DNA of 64,000 nucleotides from Bradyrhizobium hereditatis (GCF_020329435.1 NZ_JAGKJK010000014.1:1-64000); one strand, 5' to 3'; counted from the first letter of the stretch, positions 1-10,732 are shown. Made by a program: numbers and translations. Notes: generated by a model from the sequence alone, not told the origin.

Positions 1-1
1 A

Positions 2-565
2 AACAGGAGCGAGCATTCCACACCGGACGTCGTGCAGAGGATGCAGAGGCGGCTCTTGAACAACATCGCCCTTGAAGTTGCCAAGCTCGAGACTGCGATC
101 GTAGCCATGGTCAAGGCGACGCCGCATTTTGCCGAGCTCGCCGAGATCATTGAGAGCGTGCCGGGGCTCGGCAGGATCACGTCCGCTGGTCTGATCGCGG
201 CGATGCCTGAACTCGGCCAGGTCAGCAACGAGATCGCCGCGGCCCTGTTGGGGGTGGCTCCTTATGATGACGATAGCGGCCGACGTCACGGGCAGTGCCA
301 AATCAACGGCGGGCGCCGCAAGATCCGCAACCTGTTCTATATGGCGTGTCTCGGGGCCGCGACCCAGCACAATCCCGTGCTCAAGGCGTTCTATGCCCGC
401 CTGATCGCGAAGGGAAAGGAGCCCAAAGTTGCGCTCACCGCCTGCATGCGCAAGCTCATCGTCATCGTGAACACCATGATCGCACGGCGCCAGAAATGGG
501 ATGCTAACCGTTACAACCTGAGCAATCCCGCTCGGCTTCCGCCGAGCGCATGCCCAGCCAAATGA
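2..565 (+). CDS. IS110/IS116/IS902-family transposase, 5'-truncated by window edge
   Basis: The reading frame is open to the first bases of the window, so only the C-terminal part is present. The fragment has the helix-hairpin-helix-like PGLG region (IIESVPGLGRITSAGLIA) followed by APYDDDSG and GGRRKIRNLFYMA, the usual order of the C-terminal Tnp domain of IS110-type DEDD/serine recombinases. The conserved DSG serine is retained. The N-terminal DEDD RuvC-like domain lies outside the window, so it cannot be told whether the element is intact. IS110 elements usually lack terminal inverted repeats and move through a bridge RNA carried in a non-coding end. Family call is firm; activity is unknown. 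Confidence 0.9.
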   Translation, partial: NRSEHSTPDVVQRMQRRLLNNIALEVAKLETAIVAMVKATPHFAELAEIIESVPGLGRITSAGLIAAMPELGQVSNEIAAALLGVAPYDDDSGRRHGQCQINGGRRKIRNLFYMACLGAATQHNPVLKAFYARLIAKGKEPKVALTACMRKLIVIVNTMIARRQKWDANRYNLSNPARLPPSACPAK

Positions 566-950
566 CCGGTGAGCGGACGGGGTCAAGGCCGTCAGCCGCC
601 GGAGGCGGTGGCGCGTAGCGCCAGCCTTGAGCCTGGCCGATTACCGGTCTACGAAAAACACAGTTGCTCCCTGGTGAACGGCTTTATTGCCACCATCGCC
701 CGCGAAAACTTAGCTCTCGCGGACTTAACGCCAGCACCGCGGCATCAGAACCACACGACTTCGCCGTACGCCTCCGGCGCGCAACGTCTCTCGCGCGATC
801 CGCGTCCATCGCATCTCAGCGCGCGTTCGTGACGTGGCCGCCGCCCCTCATCTTGCGGTGAGACGAGCGGAGTTATGCGACTGATTTGGGTGAAAACGGA
901 AGCGGAATATTTTTGCTTCCGGGGCTTGACGTGATTTCTGAAAATCAGAA
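566..950. other. Non-coding flank of the IS110 element
   Basis: No credible gene between the transposase stop and purH. Just after the stop lie two adjacent perfect short hairpins, 596-608 (CCGCC/GGCGG) and 610-622 (GGCGC/GCGCC), which may belong to the IS right end. Further on, 936-950 is a small palindrome (TTCTGA-N3-TCAGAA). From memory the 700-950 sequence resembles intergenic repeats found in many Bradyrhizobium genomes, but this was not checked. The end of the IS cannot be placed without another copy. Confidence 0.4.
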
Positions 951-986
951 GTGATTTGCCTATCGGGCAACCACATCACCGATGCC

Positions 987-1080
987 GTAGGGTGGGCAGA
1001 GCGCGAGCGTGCCCACCGTCAGGCCATTCGATCGGTGTTGGATGGTGGGCACGTCGCTTGCGCTCCTTTGCCCACCCTGC
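987..1080. repeat. GGGTGGGC palindromic repeat, copy 1
   Basis: The unit opens with GTAGGGTGGGCAGAGCGC and closes with CTTTGCCCACCCTGC; an inner pair GTGCCCACC / GGTGGGCAC makes a second, nested stem. A second copy with the same ends and same inner pair lies at 60048-60162. It sits just beyond the 3' end of purH and could act as an mRNA end structure. Confidence 0.8.
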
Positions 1081-1100
1081 GATTTTTCATTCAACGTCGC

Positions 1101-2693
1101 TCAATGCCGGAAATGCCTGACGCCGGTGAACACCATCGCGATGCCGTGGTCGTCGGCAGCCTTGATCACTTCGTCATCGCGCACGGAGCCGCCGGGCTGA
1201 ATCACGGCTGTGGCGCCGGCTTCGATGCAGGCCAGCATGCCGTCGGCGAAGGGGAAGAACGCATCCGATGCAACGACCGAGCCTTTTGTGAGCGGCTCGG
1301 CAAGTTGCAGCTCGGCCGCGGCATCGAGCGCCTTGCGCGCGGCGATGCGTGCGGAATCGACCCGGCTCATCTGGCCCGCGCCGATGCCGACGGTCGCGAG
1401 ACCCTTGGCGTAGATGATCGTGTTCGACTTGACATGCTTGGCGACGCGGAAGGCGAACTTGAGATCGCGCAACTCAGCATCCGTCGGCGCGCGCTTGGTC
1501 ACGACCTTGAGCGACATGTCGTCGATCACGGCATTGTCGCGGCTCTGCACCAGAAGGCCGCCGGCAACGGTCTTGGCTGTCAGACCCGCCGTGCGCGGAT
1601 CCGGCAGCCCGTCGGCCAGCAAGAGCCGAAGGTTCTTCTTGGCCGCAACGATCTTGATCGCGTCTTCGGTTGCATCGGGCGCGATGATCACTTCGGTGAA
1701 GATTTCGGTGATGGCGCGGGCCGAATCCGCATCGAGCGTGCGGTTGAGCGCCACGATGCCGCCGAAGGCGGAGGTGGAATCGCAGGCGAGCGCGCGGCGA
1801 TAGGCGGTGATGAGGTCGGGCCCTTCGGCGACGCCGCAGGGATTCGCGTGCTTCACGATCACGCAAGCCGCGGTGCGCTGGGGGTCGAATTCGCCGATGC
1901 ACTCATAGGCCGCATCGGTGTCGTTGATATTGTTGTAGGAGAGCTCCTTGCCCTGCAGCTGCCGCGCGGTCGAGACGCCGGGCCGCTTGTCCGGCGTGGC
2001 GTAGAACGCCGCTTTCTGGTGCGGGTTCTCGCCATAGCGCAGCGACTGGATCAGCCGGCCGCCGAAAGCACGGAAATCCGGCGCGTCGGTCTCGTTCTGC
2101 GCCGCGAACCAGTTCGAGATCGCGGCATCATAGGCGGCGGTGCGGGCATAGGCCTTGGCGGCGAGGCGGCGGCGCAGCGCGAGCTTGGTCGCGCCCTTGT
2201 TGGCGGCGAGCTCATCGAGCACGGCCTGATAATCCTGCGCCTCGACGACCACGGCGACGTCGTCGTGGTTCTTGGCCGCTGCGCGGATCATAGCGGGACC
2301 GCCGATGTCGATGTTCTCGATGCACTCCTCGAAATCAGCGCCTTTGTCGACGGTTGCCTCGAACGGATAGAGATTGACGACCAGCAGATCGATCGGCGCG
2401 ATGCCGTGCGCCTTCATCGCCTCGGCATGTTCCTTGTTGTCGCGGATCGCGAGCAGGCCGCCGTGCACTCTCGGGTGCAGGGTCTTGATCCGGCCGTCCA
2501 TCATTTCGGGAAAGCCGGTCAGTTCCGAGACGTCTTTGACGGGTAGCCCGGCCGTGGCGATCGCCTTCGCGGTGCCGCCGGTAGAGACGAGCTCCACGCC
2601 ATGGCCAGCGAGCGCCGTGGCGAATTCGATGAGGCCGGTCTTGTCGGAAACGGAAAGCAGAGCGCGGGTTACGCGGCGGGTCGTATCAGTCAT
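1101..2693 (-). CDS. purH: Bifunctional AICAR transformylase / IMP cyclohydrolase
   Basis: Carries out the last two steps of de novo IMP synthesis: formylation of AICAR with 10-formyl-THF, then cyclisation. The 530-residue protein has the usual PurH length. The N-terminal MGS-like cyclohydrolase domain (about 1-150) shows STGGTAK near 38-43 and FPEMMDGR-KTLHP at 61-74. The transformylase domain shows LRYGENPHQ at 218-226 and the catalytic KHANPCG with Lys281-His282. The ATG at 2693 is chosen because AGAGGA lies about 9 bases upstream; a TTG two codons earlier is less likely. Monocistronic in appearance, separated from the upstream heparinase-like gene by 455 bp with a large inverted repeat. 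Confidence 0.97.
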   Translation of the reverse strand: MTDTTRRVTRALLSVSDKTGLIEFATALAGHGVELVSTGGTAKAIATAGLPVKDVSELTGFPEMMDGRIKTLHPRVHGGLLAIRDNKEHAEAMKAHGIAPIDLLVVNLYPFEATVDKGADFEECIENIDIGGPAMIRAAAKNHDDVAVVVEAQDYQAVLDELAANKGATKLALRRRLAAKAYARTAAYDAAISNWFAAQNETDAPDFRAFGGRLIQSLRYGENPHQKAAFYATPDKRPGVSTARQLQGKELSYNNINDTDAAYECIGEFDPQRTAACVIVKHANPCGVAEGPDLITAYRRALACDSTSAFGGIVALNRTLDADSARAITEIFTEVIIAPDATEDAIKIVAAKKNLRLLLADGLPDPRTAGLTAKTVAGGLLVQSRDNAVIDDMSLKVVTKRAPTDAELRDLKFAFRVAKHVKSNTIIYAKGLATVGIGAGQMSRVDSARIAARKALDAAAELQLAEPLTKGSVVASDAFFPFADGMLACIEAGATAVIQPGGSVRDDEVIKAADDHGIAMVFTGVRHFRH

Positions 2694-3148
2694 GGGCAAG
2701 GTCCTCTGTCAGGGGATGCTTATGCCCAGGCGTGCGGCGATTGTTCCCGCGCTTCCCGATGGTGCTCCATCCAAAGTCGCCAGTCGCGCGAGAGGGCGCT
2801 GGTTAGCAGCTTTTGACTGACTTCACAATGACGGTTTCGAGCGCCTTCGTAGCTTTTGGGCGTAATGGGCGCACATTGACTAAGCACGGGAGCTGCGTTC
2901 CCTCCCCCCTTGCGGGGTCCGAGACGAGCGAAGCTCGCTCGTGGGTTAGGGAGAGGGGTGGCGGCAACGGCGGTGTGCGTTGCTTAATCACCATCATACC
3001 GGTCTAACCGGTCGGCAATTCGCCCGGTCGGTGTTCGTGGCTTACCCCTCTCCCTAACCCACGAGCGAGCTTCGCTCGTCTCGGACCCCGCAAGGGGGGA
3101 GGGAGCTCACCGCCCGTGGGGCGAGGCATCTAAAGCAATGACGAGCAG
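2694..3148. other. Intergenic region upstream of purH
   Basis: No gene seen. The stretch holds the perfect 59-bp inverted repeat listed separately (arms 2900-2958 and 3045-3103). The purH leader is about 200 bp; I recognise no PurR-type or riboswitch signal in it. Confidence 0.5.
2900..3103. repeat. Perfect 59-bp inverted repeat with 86-bp spacer
   Basis: Arm 1 (2900-2958) and arm 2 (3045-3103) are exact reverse complements over all 59 positions. Each arm has its own inner palindrome ACGAGCGA-AGC-TCGCTCGT and ends in CCCTCCCCCC/CCCCTCTCCC tracts. The arms look like two oppositely oriented copies of one REP-like unit. The spacer is non-coding. Confidence 0.95.
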
Positions 3149-4861
3149 CTAAAGCGGCAGTTCCGGCTCGCGGCGGGCGCTGCGCCGCGCGTTGGTCGTG
3201 GCGGCTGACGCGCTCGAGCGGACAAAGCTCCAGCGGATCGAGGAGGCGTGGCGGGAGTCCTGCCGGATCACGATCTGGGCGGTGCGGCGCGGGCCGTCAT
3301 TGCCGGCGAGAAACACGCTGTCCTCGAGGTCGACCTTGTCGTCGAGCGCCTCGAAGGTCCAGACGTCGCGGTTGGGCAATACCAGCATGACGCCGCGCGC
3401 GTCGCTGAGGCGGCTCGCCTTCACGGCGGGATGCAGATGAAAGCGCAGCGCAAAATCGGTCGCGCCCTTGATGCGCGCGCCCGGCGCCGGCGACACGGTG
3501 TCCTCGCCGTCAAGCCGTCCACCGTCCTGCGAGATCATCAGTACCCGCCGATGCAGGATGCCGAAGCGCGCGACATAGCCGTCCTGCGAGGCGGTCAGGA
3601 GATCGCCGTCGGCCACCGCCTCGCGGTAGCTTTCCACATTGGCCGGACCGCTGACGATCGGCGAACCCTGTAGGAGGCGTTTCATCGCCGACAATTCGAC
3701 GAACTGGCAGGACGACGTGTCGTGATAGGTCAGCGTCGAATGCGCCATCGTGCTGCGGGCAAAGGTACGCCAGTTGTCACGACCGGTCGAGGGCATGCCG
3801 CAATTGACGACGATGCGGCTCGCGCCCGACGACAATTCGAACGAGAGACAGCCGGCGTGGGCTTCCTGGCTGACATTCGGCGGCGGCGGCGGGCCGGTAT
3901 CGATGATGACCGTCGTGGTGCCGGCATCGAGGCGCTGGAAGCCGGTATGTGGCATGCTCGCCATCGGCACGCCATGCGTGTCGTCATAGGCCAGCAGCGT
4001 CGCCACCAGATCCGAAGGCGCGTTGCTCATGCCGTTGAACAGCGCAAAACTGCCGTCGCCATGACGGAAGAAGCGCAGCATCGGCATCATGCGATCGATC
4101 GCGTTCAAGAGCGCCGGCGGCGGCGCGATGTTGCGGGCGGCAAAAGTCTGGCGCAGCGGCAGCAGGTCGCTGAGCAGCTCGACCAGCGCGCCGGGATTGC
4201 GCGAGATGTGCCCGCCGTCGGGCAGGATCTGGCGCTGCAATTCGTCGGACAGGCGCCGCGTGGCAGCGCGGATGTGACGCGCCTGGTTGGCAAGGCACAG
4301 CGAGGCGTAGCACAGCGCGATCAGCACCTGCAGCCGCGGCACGCCGTCAACGATGTCGAACATCGCATAGCGCAAATAGCGAATCTCGCGAGTCAGCCCG
4401 CGCAGATATTTGCGATAGAATTTTCCATCGGTGTCGCCAAGTACCAGCGGCGCCTGCGACAACAGCGAGATCACGCGGCGCGCCAGCACGTCCGGGCGGC
4501 GCTCCAGCGGCCGCTTGCGCGCGGGATTGGAGATCCAGTCGTCGACCAGCGAGCGCGCATTGGCGCGGGTCAGCGCGGTGTCGGCGGCGCGCAGGTGCCG
4601 CAGCCAGCCAAAGCCGAGCAGGGCGGCTTCCCAGTCTTCCGACGGCGGTTCGAGATCGAAAATCGAGCGGCCATGGCAGGTCACGATCTTGCCGGCGAAC
4701 ACGAAGCGGCCGGCATAGATCTCGGCGGCGCGGGTGGCGTCGGCGGTACGCAGGTCATGCGGCGCGATGATCAGCCGGTCGGCGCGCCCGGGCCACAGCC
4801 GCGACACCGCCACCGTCGCTCCGGTCGCGCGCGCGATCACGGTCCGCGCCGAGCGGCTCAT
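3149..4861 (-). CDS. Heparinase II/III family protein
   Basis: A 570-residue protein with the features of alphaproteobacterial heparinase II/III-like proteins: an alpha-helical N-terminal half (PLERRPDVLARRVISLLSQA, YLRYAMFDIVDG, GGHISRNPGALVELLSDLLPLR) and a beta-rich C-terminal half typical of polysaccharide lyases (DTGPPPPP, RIVVNCG, AHSTLTYHDTSSC). Lyases of this fold cleave acidic polysaccharides; the substrate here is unknown. The ATG at 4861 (MSRSARTV) is preferred over the upstream in-frame start at 4993, which would add a poorly conserved-looking basic stretch. No signal peptide is evident with this start. Downstream of the RsmB-type gene on the same strand, 164 bp away. Confidence 0.85.
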   Translation of the reverse strand: MSRSARTVIARATGATVAVSRLWPGRADRLIIAPHDLRTADATRAAEIYAGRFVFAGKIVTCHGRSIFDLEPPSEDWEAALLGFGWLRHLRAADTALTRANARSLVDDWISNPARKRPLERRPDVLARRVISLLSQAPLVLGDTDGKFYRKYLRGLTREIRYLRYAMFDIVDGVPRLQVLIALCYASLCLANQARHIRAATRRLSDELQRQILPDGGHISRNPGALVELLSDLLPLRQTFAARNIAPPPALLNAIDRMMPMLRFFRHGDGSFALFNGMSNAPSDLVATLLAYDDTHGVPMASMPHTGFQRLDAGTTTVIIDTGPPPPPNVSQEAHAGCLSFELSSGASRIVVNCGMPSTGRDNWRTFARSTMAHSTLTYHDTSSCQFVELSAMKRLLQGSPIVSGPANVESYREAVADGDLLTASQDGYVARFGILHRRVLMISQDGGRLDGEDTVSPAPGARIKGATDFALRFHLHPAVKASRLSDARGVMLVLPNRDVWTFEALDDKVDLEDSVFLAGNDGPRRTAQIVIRQDSRHASSIRWSFVRSSASAATTNARRSARREPELPL

Positions 4862-5025
4862 GATAAGCGTCGAGATGCGTCTGCGTTGAGCGACCGACAC
4901 GCCGTGCCTTGGAAAGGGAGGGAGGGGTATTCTGGCGAATCCTTTTAATCCGGAAACGCCGGGATGGCACCATCTTGAAAAGCCACGAATCACCCGAGGG
5001 GCGGGCCGGGAAATTCCATTTAAAA

Positions 5026-6378
5026 TCAGGACGATTTAACCAGACGCGCCGCGTAAAATCCATCCAGCCCGCCGAGCCGGGGGTCGGAATGGGGCAAATG
5101 GCAGGGCAGGGTGCGCAAATCGCCTGACGCGGTCAGGATTTCGCTGAGGCCTGCCACCTCCTCGGCCCCGATTGGGGCGCGGTGCACGCCGGGCTCAGTG
5201 GCCAGCAGGGAAGCGACAGCCTGCTCGCCTTCCTCGGGCTCCAGCGAACAGGTGCAATAGACCAGCGTTCCGCCTGGCTTGAGCAGGGCGACCGCCTTCT
5301 GCAGCAATCGCTTCTGCAGCGCCGTGAGCGCCGCAATATCGGCTTCCTGACGCAGCCAGGCGACGTCGGGATGGCGGCGGATGGTGCCGGTCGAAGTGCA
5401 GGGCGCATCCACCAGCACGCCGTCATAACCGCCATTGCCGCCGCCTTGCCATTCGGCAGCATCGGCCACCACATTATCGGCCTGCAGCGAGAGTCGCGCC
5501 AGATTGTCGCGCAGCCGCGCCATGCGCGCCGGCGAGCGATCGACCGCGGTTACGCGCGCGCCGGCCTGCGCCAGTTGTGCGGTCTTGCCGCCCGGCGCGG
5601 CACAGAGGTCGACAATGGATTTGCCGGCGACGTCGCCGAACAGCCGCGCCGGCAGCGCGGCGGCGGCATCCTGCACCCACCATTGTCCTTCGGAGAAGCC
5701 CGGCAGCATCGTCACCGAACCCTGCAGCAGGGTACGCACCGTCCCGGTAGGCAAGGTCTCGCCATGCAGGCGGCTCGCCCATTGCGGCGCGTCTGATTTC
5801 ACAGTGATGTCGAGCGATGGCTCGTTGCCGATGGCGCGCGCCATTTCACGCGCGGTTACCTCGCCGTAAGTGCTGATCCAGCGCGCCAATAGCCACGGCG
5901 GAATGTCCAGCGTCTGCGATTTGACTTCTTCGATCAGCGGTTGTCCCTCGCGGGCGCAACGGCGTAGCACGGCGTTGACGAGGCCGGCATATTTGGCGGC
6001 GCGCCGGTCCGATTGCACCAGTCGCACCGAGAGGTCGACGGCGGCATGATCGGGCACATCCATCCAGAGAATCTGCGCCGCACCGATCAACAGCGCGCTC
6101 TGCGCGCGCGGCGCATCCGTCGGAATGCCGCGATCGAGCAGGCGTGAGAGCAAATGGCCGAGCGTGCCGAGCCGCCGCAGGATGGTAGCTACCAGGCGGC
6201 GCATCAATGCGCGGTCGCGATCGGCGAGCGCCTTCAATCCGGGATGGGCGCCTGCGCCGTCGAGCTGATCGTCGAGCGTGCGACGCTTGTGCAGCACGCC
6301 GTCGAGGATGTCAGCCGCGATCCGTCGCGCCGCGAGGCCGGGCACTTCTGAAGGTACTGCGAATCTTGAAGTGGGCAT
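5026..6378 (-). CDS. rsmB: RsmB/NOP-family 16S rRNA (cytosine-C5) methyltransferase
   Basis: SAM-dependent m5C methyltransferase of the RsmB/NOP type, about 450 residues. The N-terminal part (AARRIAADILDGVLHKRRTLDDQL through LVNAVLRRCAREG) is a NusB-like RNA-binding domain. The catalytic half shows the SAM loop DLCAAPGGKTAQLA and the two cysteine motifs DAPCTSTGTIRRHPD and CTCSLEPEEGE, the pair needed for m5C formation. Start chosen at the ATG at 6378 (MPTSRFAVPSEVPGLAAR); the in-frame extension to 6516 looks like leader. Many Rhizobiales carry several paralogues, so the symbol rests on similarity of architecture rather than proven target. Confidence 0.88.
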   Translation of the reverse strand: MPTSRFAVPSEVPGLAARRIAADILDGVLHKRRTLDDQLDGAGAHPGLKALADRDRALMRRLVATILRRLGTLGHLLSRLLDRGIPTDAPRAQSALLIGAAQILWMDVPDHAAVDLSVRLVQSDRRAAKYAGLVNAVLRRCAREGQPLIEEVKSQTLDIPPWLLARWISTYGEVTAREMARAIGNEPSLDITVKSDAPQWASRLHGETLPTGTVRTLLQGSVTMLPGFSEGQWWVQDAAAALPARLFGDVAGKSIVDLCAAPGGKTAQLAQAGARVTAVDRSPARMARLRDNLARLSLQADNVVADAAEWQGGGNGGYDGVLVDAPCTSTGTIRRHPDVAWLRQEADIAALTALQKRLLQKAVALLKPGGTLVYCTCSLEPEEGEQAVASLLATEPGVHRAPIGAEEVAGLSEILTASGDLRTLPCHLPHSDPRLGGLDGFYAARLVKSS

Positions 6379-6538
6379 GAGGCAGGAATGTCTCGGAAGG
6401 CGGAAAGGTTTCGGCTCATGCCATGGACAATGAACAACTCGTGTGCCATGCGAATATGCCAAATGTAAGAATCGCCACAGACAATTTTGCGAATGTGATG
6501 TCATCTGCGCGCTCATCCCGTGCTATGGGAGGGTTGCG

Positions 6539-6748
6539 ATGACCGACAATTCCTCAACTGCCGCGCCCGTCGCGGAACGCAAGAAGCTGACGCCTGCGGC
6601 CGAGCGCGCGCTCGCCGAGGCGGAAGCACGCCGCAAGGCTGCGGAGGCCAGCGCCACCACGCTGCAGAGGGAATTCCAGGGGCCGAAGGGTCTGGAACCG
6701 ACCCGCTACGGCGATTGGGAGCGAAACGGGATCGCCTCGGATTTTTAA
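6539..6748 (+). CDS. SdhAF4-type succinate dehydrogenase assembly factor (DUF1674)
   Basis: A 69-residue protein ending in GPKGLEPTRYGDWERNG-ASDF, the conserved C-terminal signature of DUF1674/SdhAF4. Family members bind flavinated SdhA and help load it into complex II. The N-terminal half is Ala/Glu-rich and charged, as in homologues. The ATG at 6539 follows GGGAGG with suitable spacing, and a longer in-frame upstream extension is rejected. Divergent from the methyltransferase gene with about 160 bp between; the nuclease gene follows after 62 bp on the same strand. Confidence 0.9.
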   Translation: MTDNSSTAAPVAERKKLTPAAERALAEAEARRKAAEASATTLQREFQGPKGLEPTRYGDWERNGIASDF

Positions 6749-6785
6749 GCGATATTTTTGAGGGGCGCTGGCCCTTGCCGGATGA

Positions 6786-6816
6786 CCCGACTCAGCTCTT
6801 AGTCGGGCATATGCCC
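6786..6816. promoter_or_regulatory. Overlapping palindromes at the nuclease start
   Basis: A 7-bp stem CCCGACT (6786-6792) / AGTCGGG (6801-6807) is followed by the perfect palindrome GGGCATATGCCC (6805-6816), which contains the proposed ATG at 6811. The two stems share GGG and cannot form together. They may limit initiation or end transcription of the preceding gene; function not shown. Confidence 0.35.
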
Positions 6817-7404
6817 TCCTATGAGCGAATGAATCCATATCGGCGCCGCCGTCCAGGTCGCCGCTTGATTTCGGCGGCGCTGCCATGGGTGTTCGTGGCG
6901 TGCGTGGCGGCGGCAAGCAATCTGCCAATGCGCCAATGGATCGACTGGCCATGGTCGCGTCCCGCCGACAGCCAGGCCGCGCGTGATGCAGAGACGATCT
7001 TGAAGCGTGCGGGAAGCCCGGACACCCGCCATGCCGTCGACGTGATCCGCACGATTGATGGCGATACCTTCGAGGCGCGGGTTCATCTGGAAGGCGGTGT
7101 TGATCTCAACACGCGGATCCGCCTGCGCGGCATCGATGCGCCGGAGTTGAAGGCATCTTGCCCGCAGGAGCTGCAGATGGCGGAAACCGCGACGGGCGCG
7201 TTGCGCGCATTGCTCGGCGAAGGCGACGTCCGGATCTTCAATATCGGGCCGGACAAATATGCCGGCCGCGTTGTCGCTGATGTCGCGACGCGGCGTACCG
7301 GAAATGTTTCGACGGCGATGATCAGCGCAGGCTATGTCCGCAGCTATGGCGGCGGGCATCGAAACAGCTGGTGCGCGAACGCGAGCCAAGCACTGCCGAA
7401 ATGA
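6811..7404 (+). CDS. Membrane-anchored thermonuclease (SNase-like) family protein
   Basis: The protein of about 197 residues has one hydrophobic segment (about 19-36) after a basic start, then an SNase domain. The staphylococcal nuclease active-site pattern is visible: IDGDTF (Asp83/Asp85), RIRLRGIDAPEL with Arg104, Asp109 and Glu112, and YAGRVVADV for the later arginine. This suggests a periplasmic, membrane-tethered calcium-dependent nuclease. Start is uncertain between ATG 6811 and ATG 6829; neither has a strong ribosome site. A longer upstream frame overlaps the SdhAF4 gene and is rejected. Confidence 0.82.
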   Translation: MPSYERMNPYRRRRPGRRLISAALPWVFVACVAAASNLPMRQWIDWPWSRPADSQAARDAETILKRAGSPDTRHAVDVIRTIDGDTFEARVHLEGGVDLNTRIRLRGIDAPELKASCPQELQMAETATGALRALLGEGDVRIFNIGPDKYAGRVVADVATRRTGNVSTAMISAGYVRSYGGGHRNSWCANASQALPK

Positions 7405-7408
7405 AAGA

Positions 7409-7437
7409 GCCGCGCGAATCGCGCAGGCCTTGTTTTC
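7409..7437 (+). terminator. Possible terminator after the nuclease gene
   Basis: A GC stem (GCGCG-AAT-CGCGC, 7412-7424) within GAGCC...GGCC, followed by TTGTTTT, lies in the 47-bp gap between convergent genes. Confidence 0.4.
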
Positions 7438-7451
7438 AATTCAAGCGCAGA

Positions 7452-7964
7452 TCAGTGAGTGACGGTCACGGTCGTTCCGACCGATACGCGCTGATAGAGA
7501 TCGGTGATGTCTGCGTTGAGCATCCGAATGCAACCATAGGATACGAAGCCGCCGACCGAGTTCGGCACGTTGGTGCCGTGAATCGCATACTCGCCGCCGG
7601 CCAGCGTCAGCGCCGCGACGCCCATCGGGTTGCGGGGCGAGCCGCCGGGGATGACGTCGGGCATGTCGGGCTTGTCGCGCTTGACTACGCTCGGCGGCGA
7701 CCAGGCCGGGTTGAGGTACTTGCCGTCGATCTTGGTAGTGCCGGACCACTGCTTGCCGGCCTTGCCGACGCCGACGGGATAACGCATGGCGAGGCCGGAT
7801 TCGAGAATGAGATAGAGGCGTCGCTCACTGGTCTTCACCACGATCGTGCCGGGCGCGTAATCACCGCTGACCCCGACCAGTTCCGGCCGCGCCTGCGCCG
7901 CCGACGACATCATGCTGCTCGCACCGATGGTGGCGGCCAACGCCACTGCAATGTTCTTCAACAT
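7452..7964 (-). CDS. L,D-transpeptidase (YkuD domain)
   Basis: A 170-residue exported protein with a signal peptide (cleavage likely after AAQA, about residue 25). The YkuD domain spans about 38-168 and carries the catalytic motif HGTN...SYGCIRM with His129, Cys145 and Arg147. Enzymes of this family make 3-3 crosslinks in peptidoglycan or attach proteins to it; in Rhizobiales L,D-crosslinks are important for polar growth. The domain fills the whole mature protein with no separate LysM or peptidoglycan-binding module. Convergent with the nuclease gene. Confidence 0.93.
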   Translation of the reverse strand: MLKNIAVALAATIGASSMMSSAAQARPELVGVSGDYAPGTIVVKTSERRLYLILESGLAMRYPVGVGKAGKQWSGTTKIDGKYLNPAWSPPSVVKRDKPDMPDVIPGGSPRNPMGVAALTLAGGEYAIHGTNVPNSVGGFVSYGCIRMLNADITDLYQRVSVGTTVTVTH

Positions 7965-8405
7965 GCCCCAGCTCCACTTGCCCGCTCCCGCTCAGGGGGT
8001 CCTCAAAATATCCTTTTCAAGCCTGACGGCCCGTAGTCTCGCCGGCGCATTGTTAGTCGCGCGGACTCACCGGCTGGTTTCATGCCGGCCTTTCGAGGCC
8101 CGTTTCGCTGGGCGGAACAAAGAAAATGTTTGAAATAAAGTAAATGACCGGAAAACAACACATGGCCGCGGAATGGTCAGCGAGGTTGGCCCACCACTGA
8201 CAATTGCGTGAGTGTGAGGGATTTGGCGTCAGGCTCTGCGCTTGCTGTCCCGTGCATCAATGCCTTCGTCACCGCGCCAAAGGCGTGGGTGCCCGGGCAT
8301 AGGCGAGCGGAAGCGACGCCGTCCTTTGGACGGCTATGCCGGCCACGACGGCGTAGGAAGCTTGGCCGCCTCCGACGCCGGAGTGCAAGCGTGAGGTGCG
8401 CCAGC
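7965..8405. other. Intergenic region between the transpeptidase and acs
   Basis: No gene supported in 441 bp; a long plus-strand frame running into acs is an antisense shadow. It holds a hairpin unit at about 8289-8340 (listed separately). Confidence 0.5.
8290..8340. repeat. Hairpin-forming intergenic repeat unit
   Basis: Inner stem GCCGTCC (8318-8324) - TTT - GGACGGC (8328-8334), flanked by an outer GGCATAG (8296-8302) / CTATGCC (8334-8340) pair. I recall similar units in Bradyrhizobium intergenic DNA; only one copy is present here. Confidence 0.45.
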
Positions 8406-10358
<1,953 letters not shown>

Positions 10359-10729
10359 GCTTCCCTCCCACTCATTGCGGCCCGATGCCGAGGCGGCCGC
10401 AAATCGTCCTGAATTGTTGCAGCGATTATGCGTCGCGGGGCGATACCCGGACAAGGCGGAACGTCTGCGACCTTGGTCGGCAAGCCGGTTACCGAACCTT
10501 GTCAGAGATCAAAATCGCCTGATTTTTCGCTGGGCGCTGCAGGGCGAAATCAACGTTATCGCCGGAATGGCTCCCATGAAAGGTATCTAATAACCGTCAA
10601 TGACGGAATCGGGACTCGCAAACCGGTTCATTACCCCCTAAATGGCCTCCCCGGGGCGGCGGCCCTCCGGAACGAAGCCACAATAAGGGGCATTACCGGC
10701 GAAACAGGCGGAGCAAGGCGACAACAGTC
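10359..10729. other. Divergent promoter region acs / topoisomerase IB
   Basis: No gene in about 370 bp. An imperfect dyad near 10519-10552 (TGATTTTTCGC ... GGCGAAATCA) is the only feature I noticed; its role is not known. Confidence 0.35.
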
Positions 10730-10732
10730 ATG

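Noticed and set aside
569..832. 87-residue frame after the transposase
   Set aside because: No ribosome site or motif; sits in the IS flank.
951..2546. 531-residue plus-strand frame
   Set aside because: Runs antisense through purH; composition typical of GC-rich shadow frames and no family motif.
3722..4948. 408-residue plus-strand frame
   Set aside because: Antisense to the heparinase-like gene; arginine-rich shadow.
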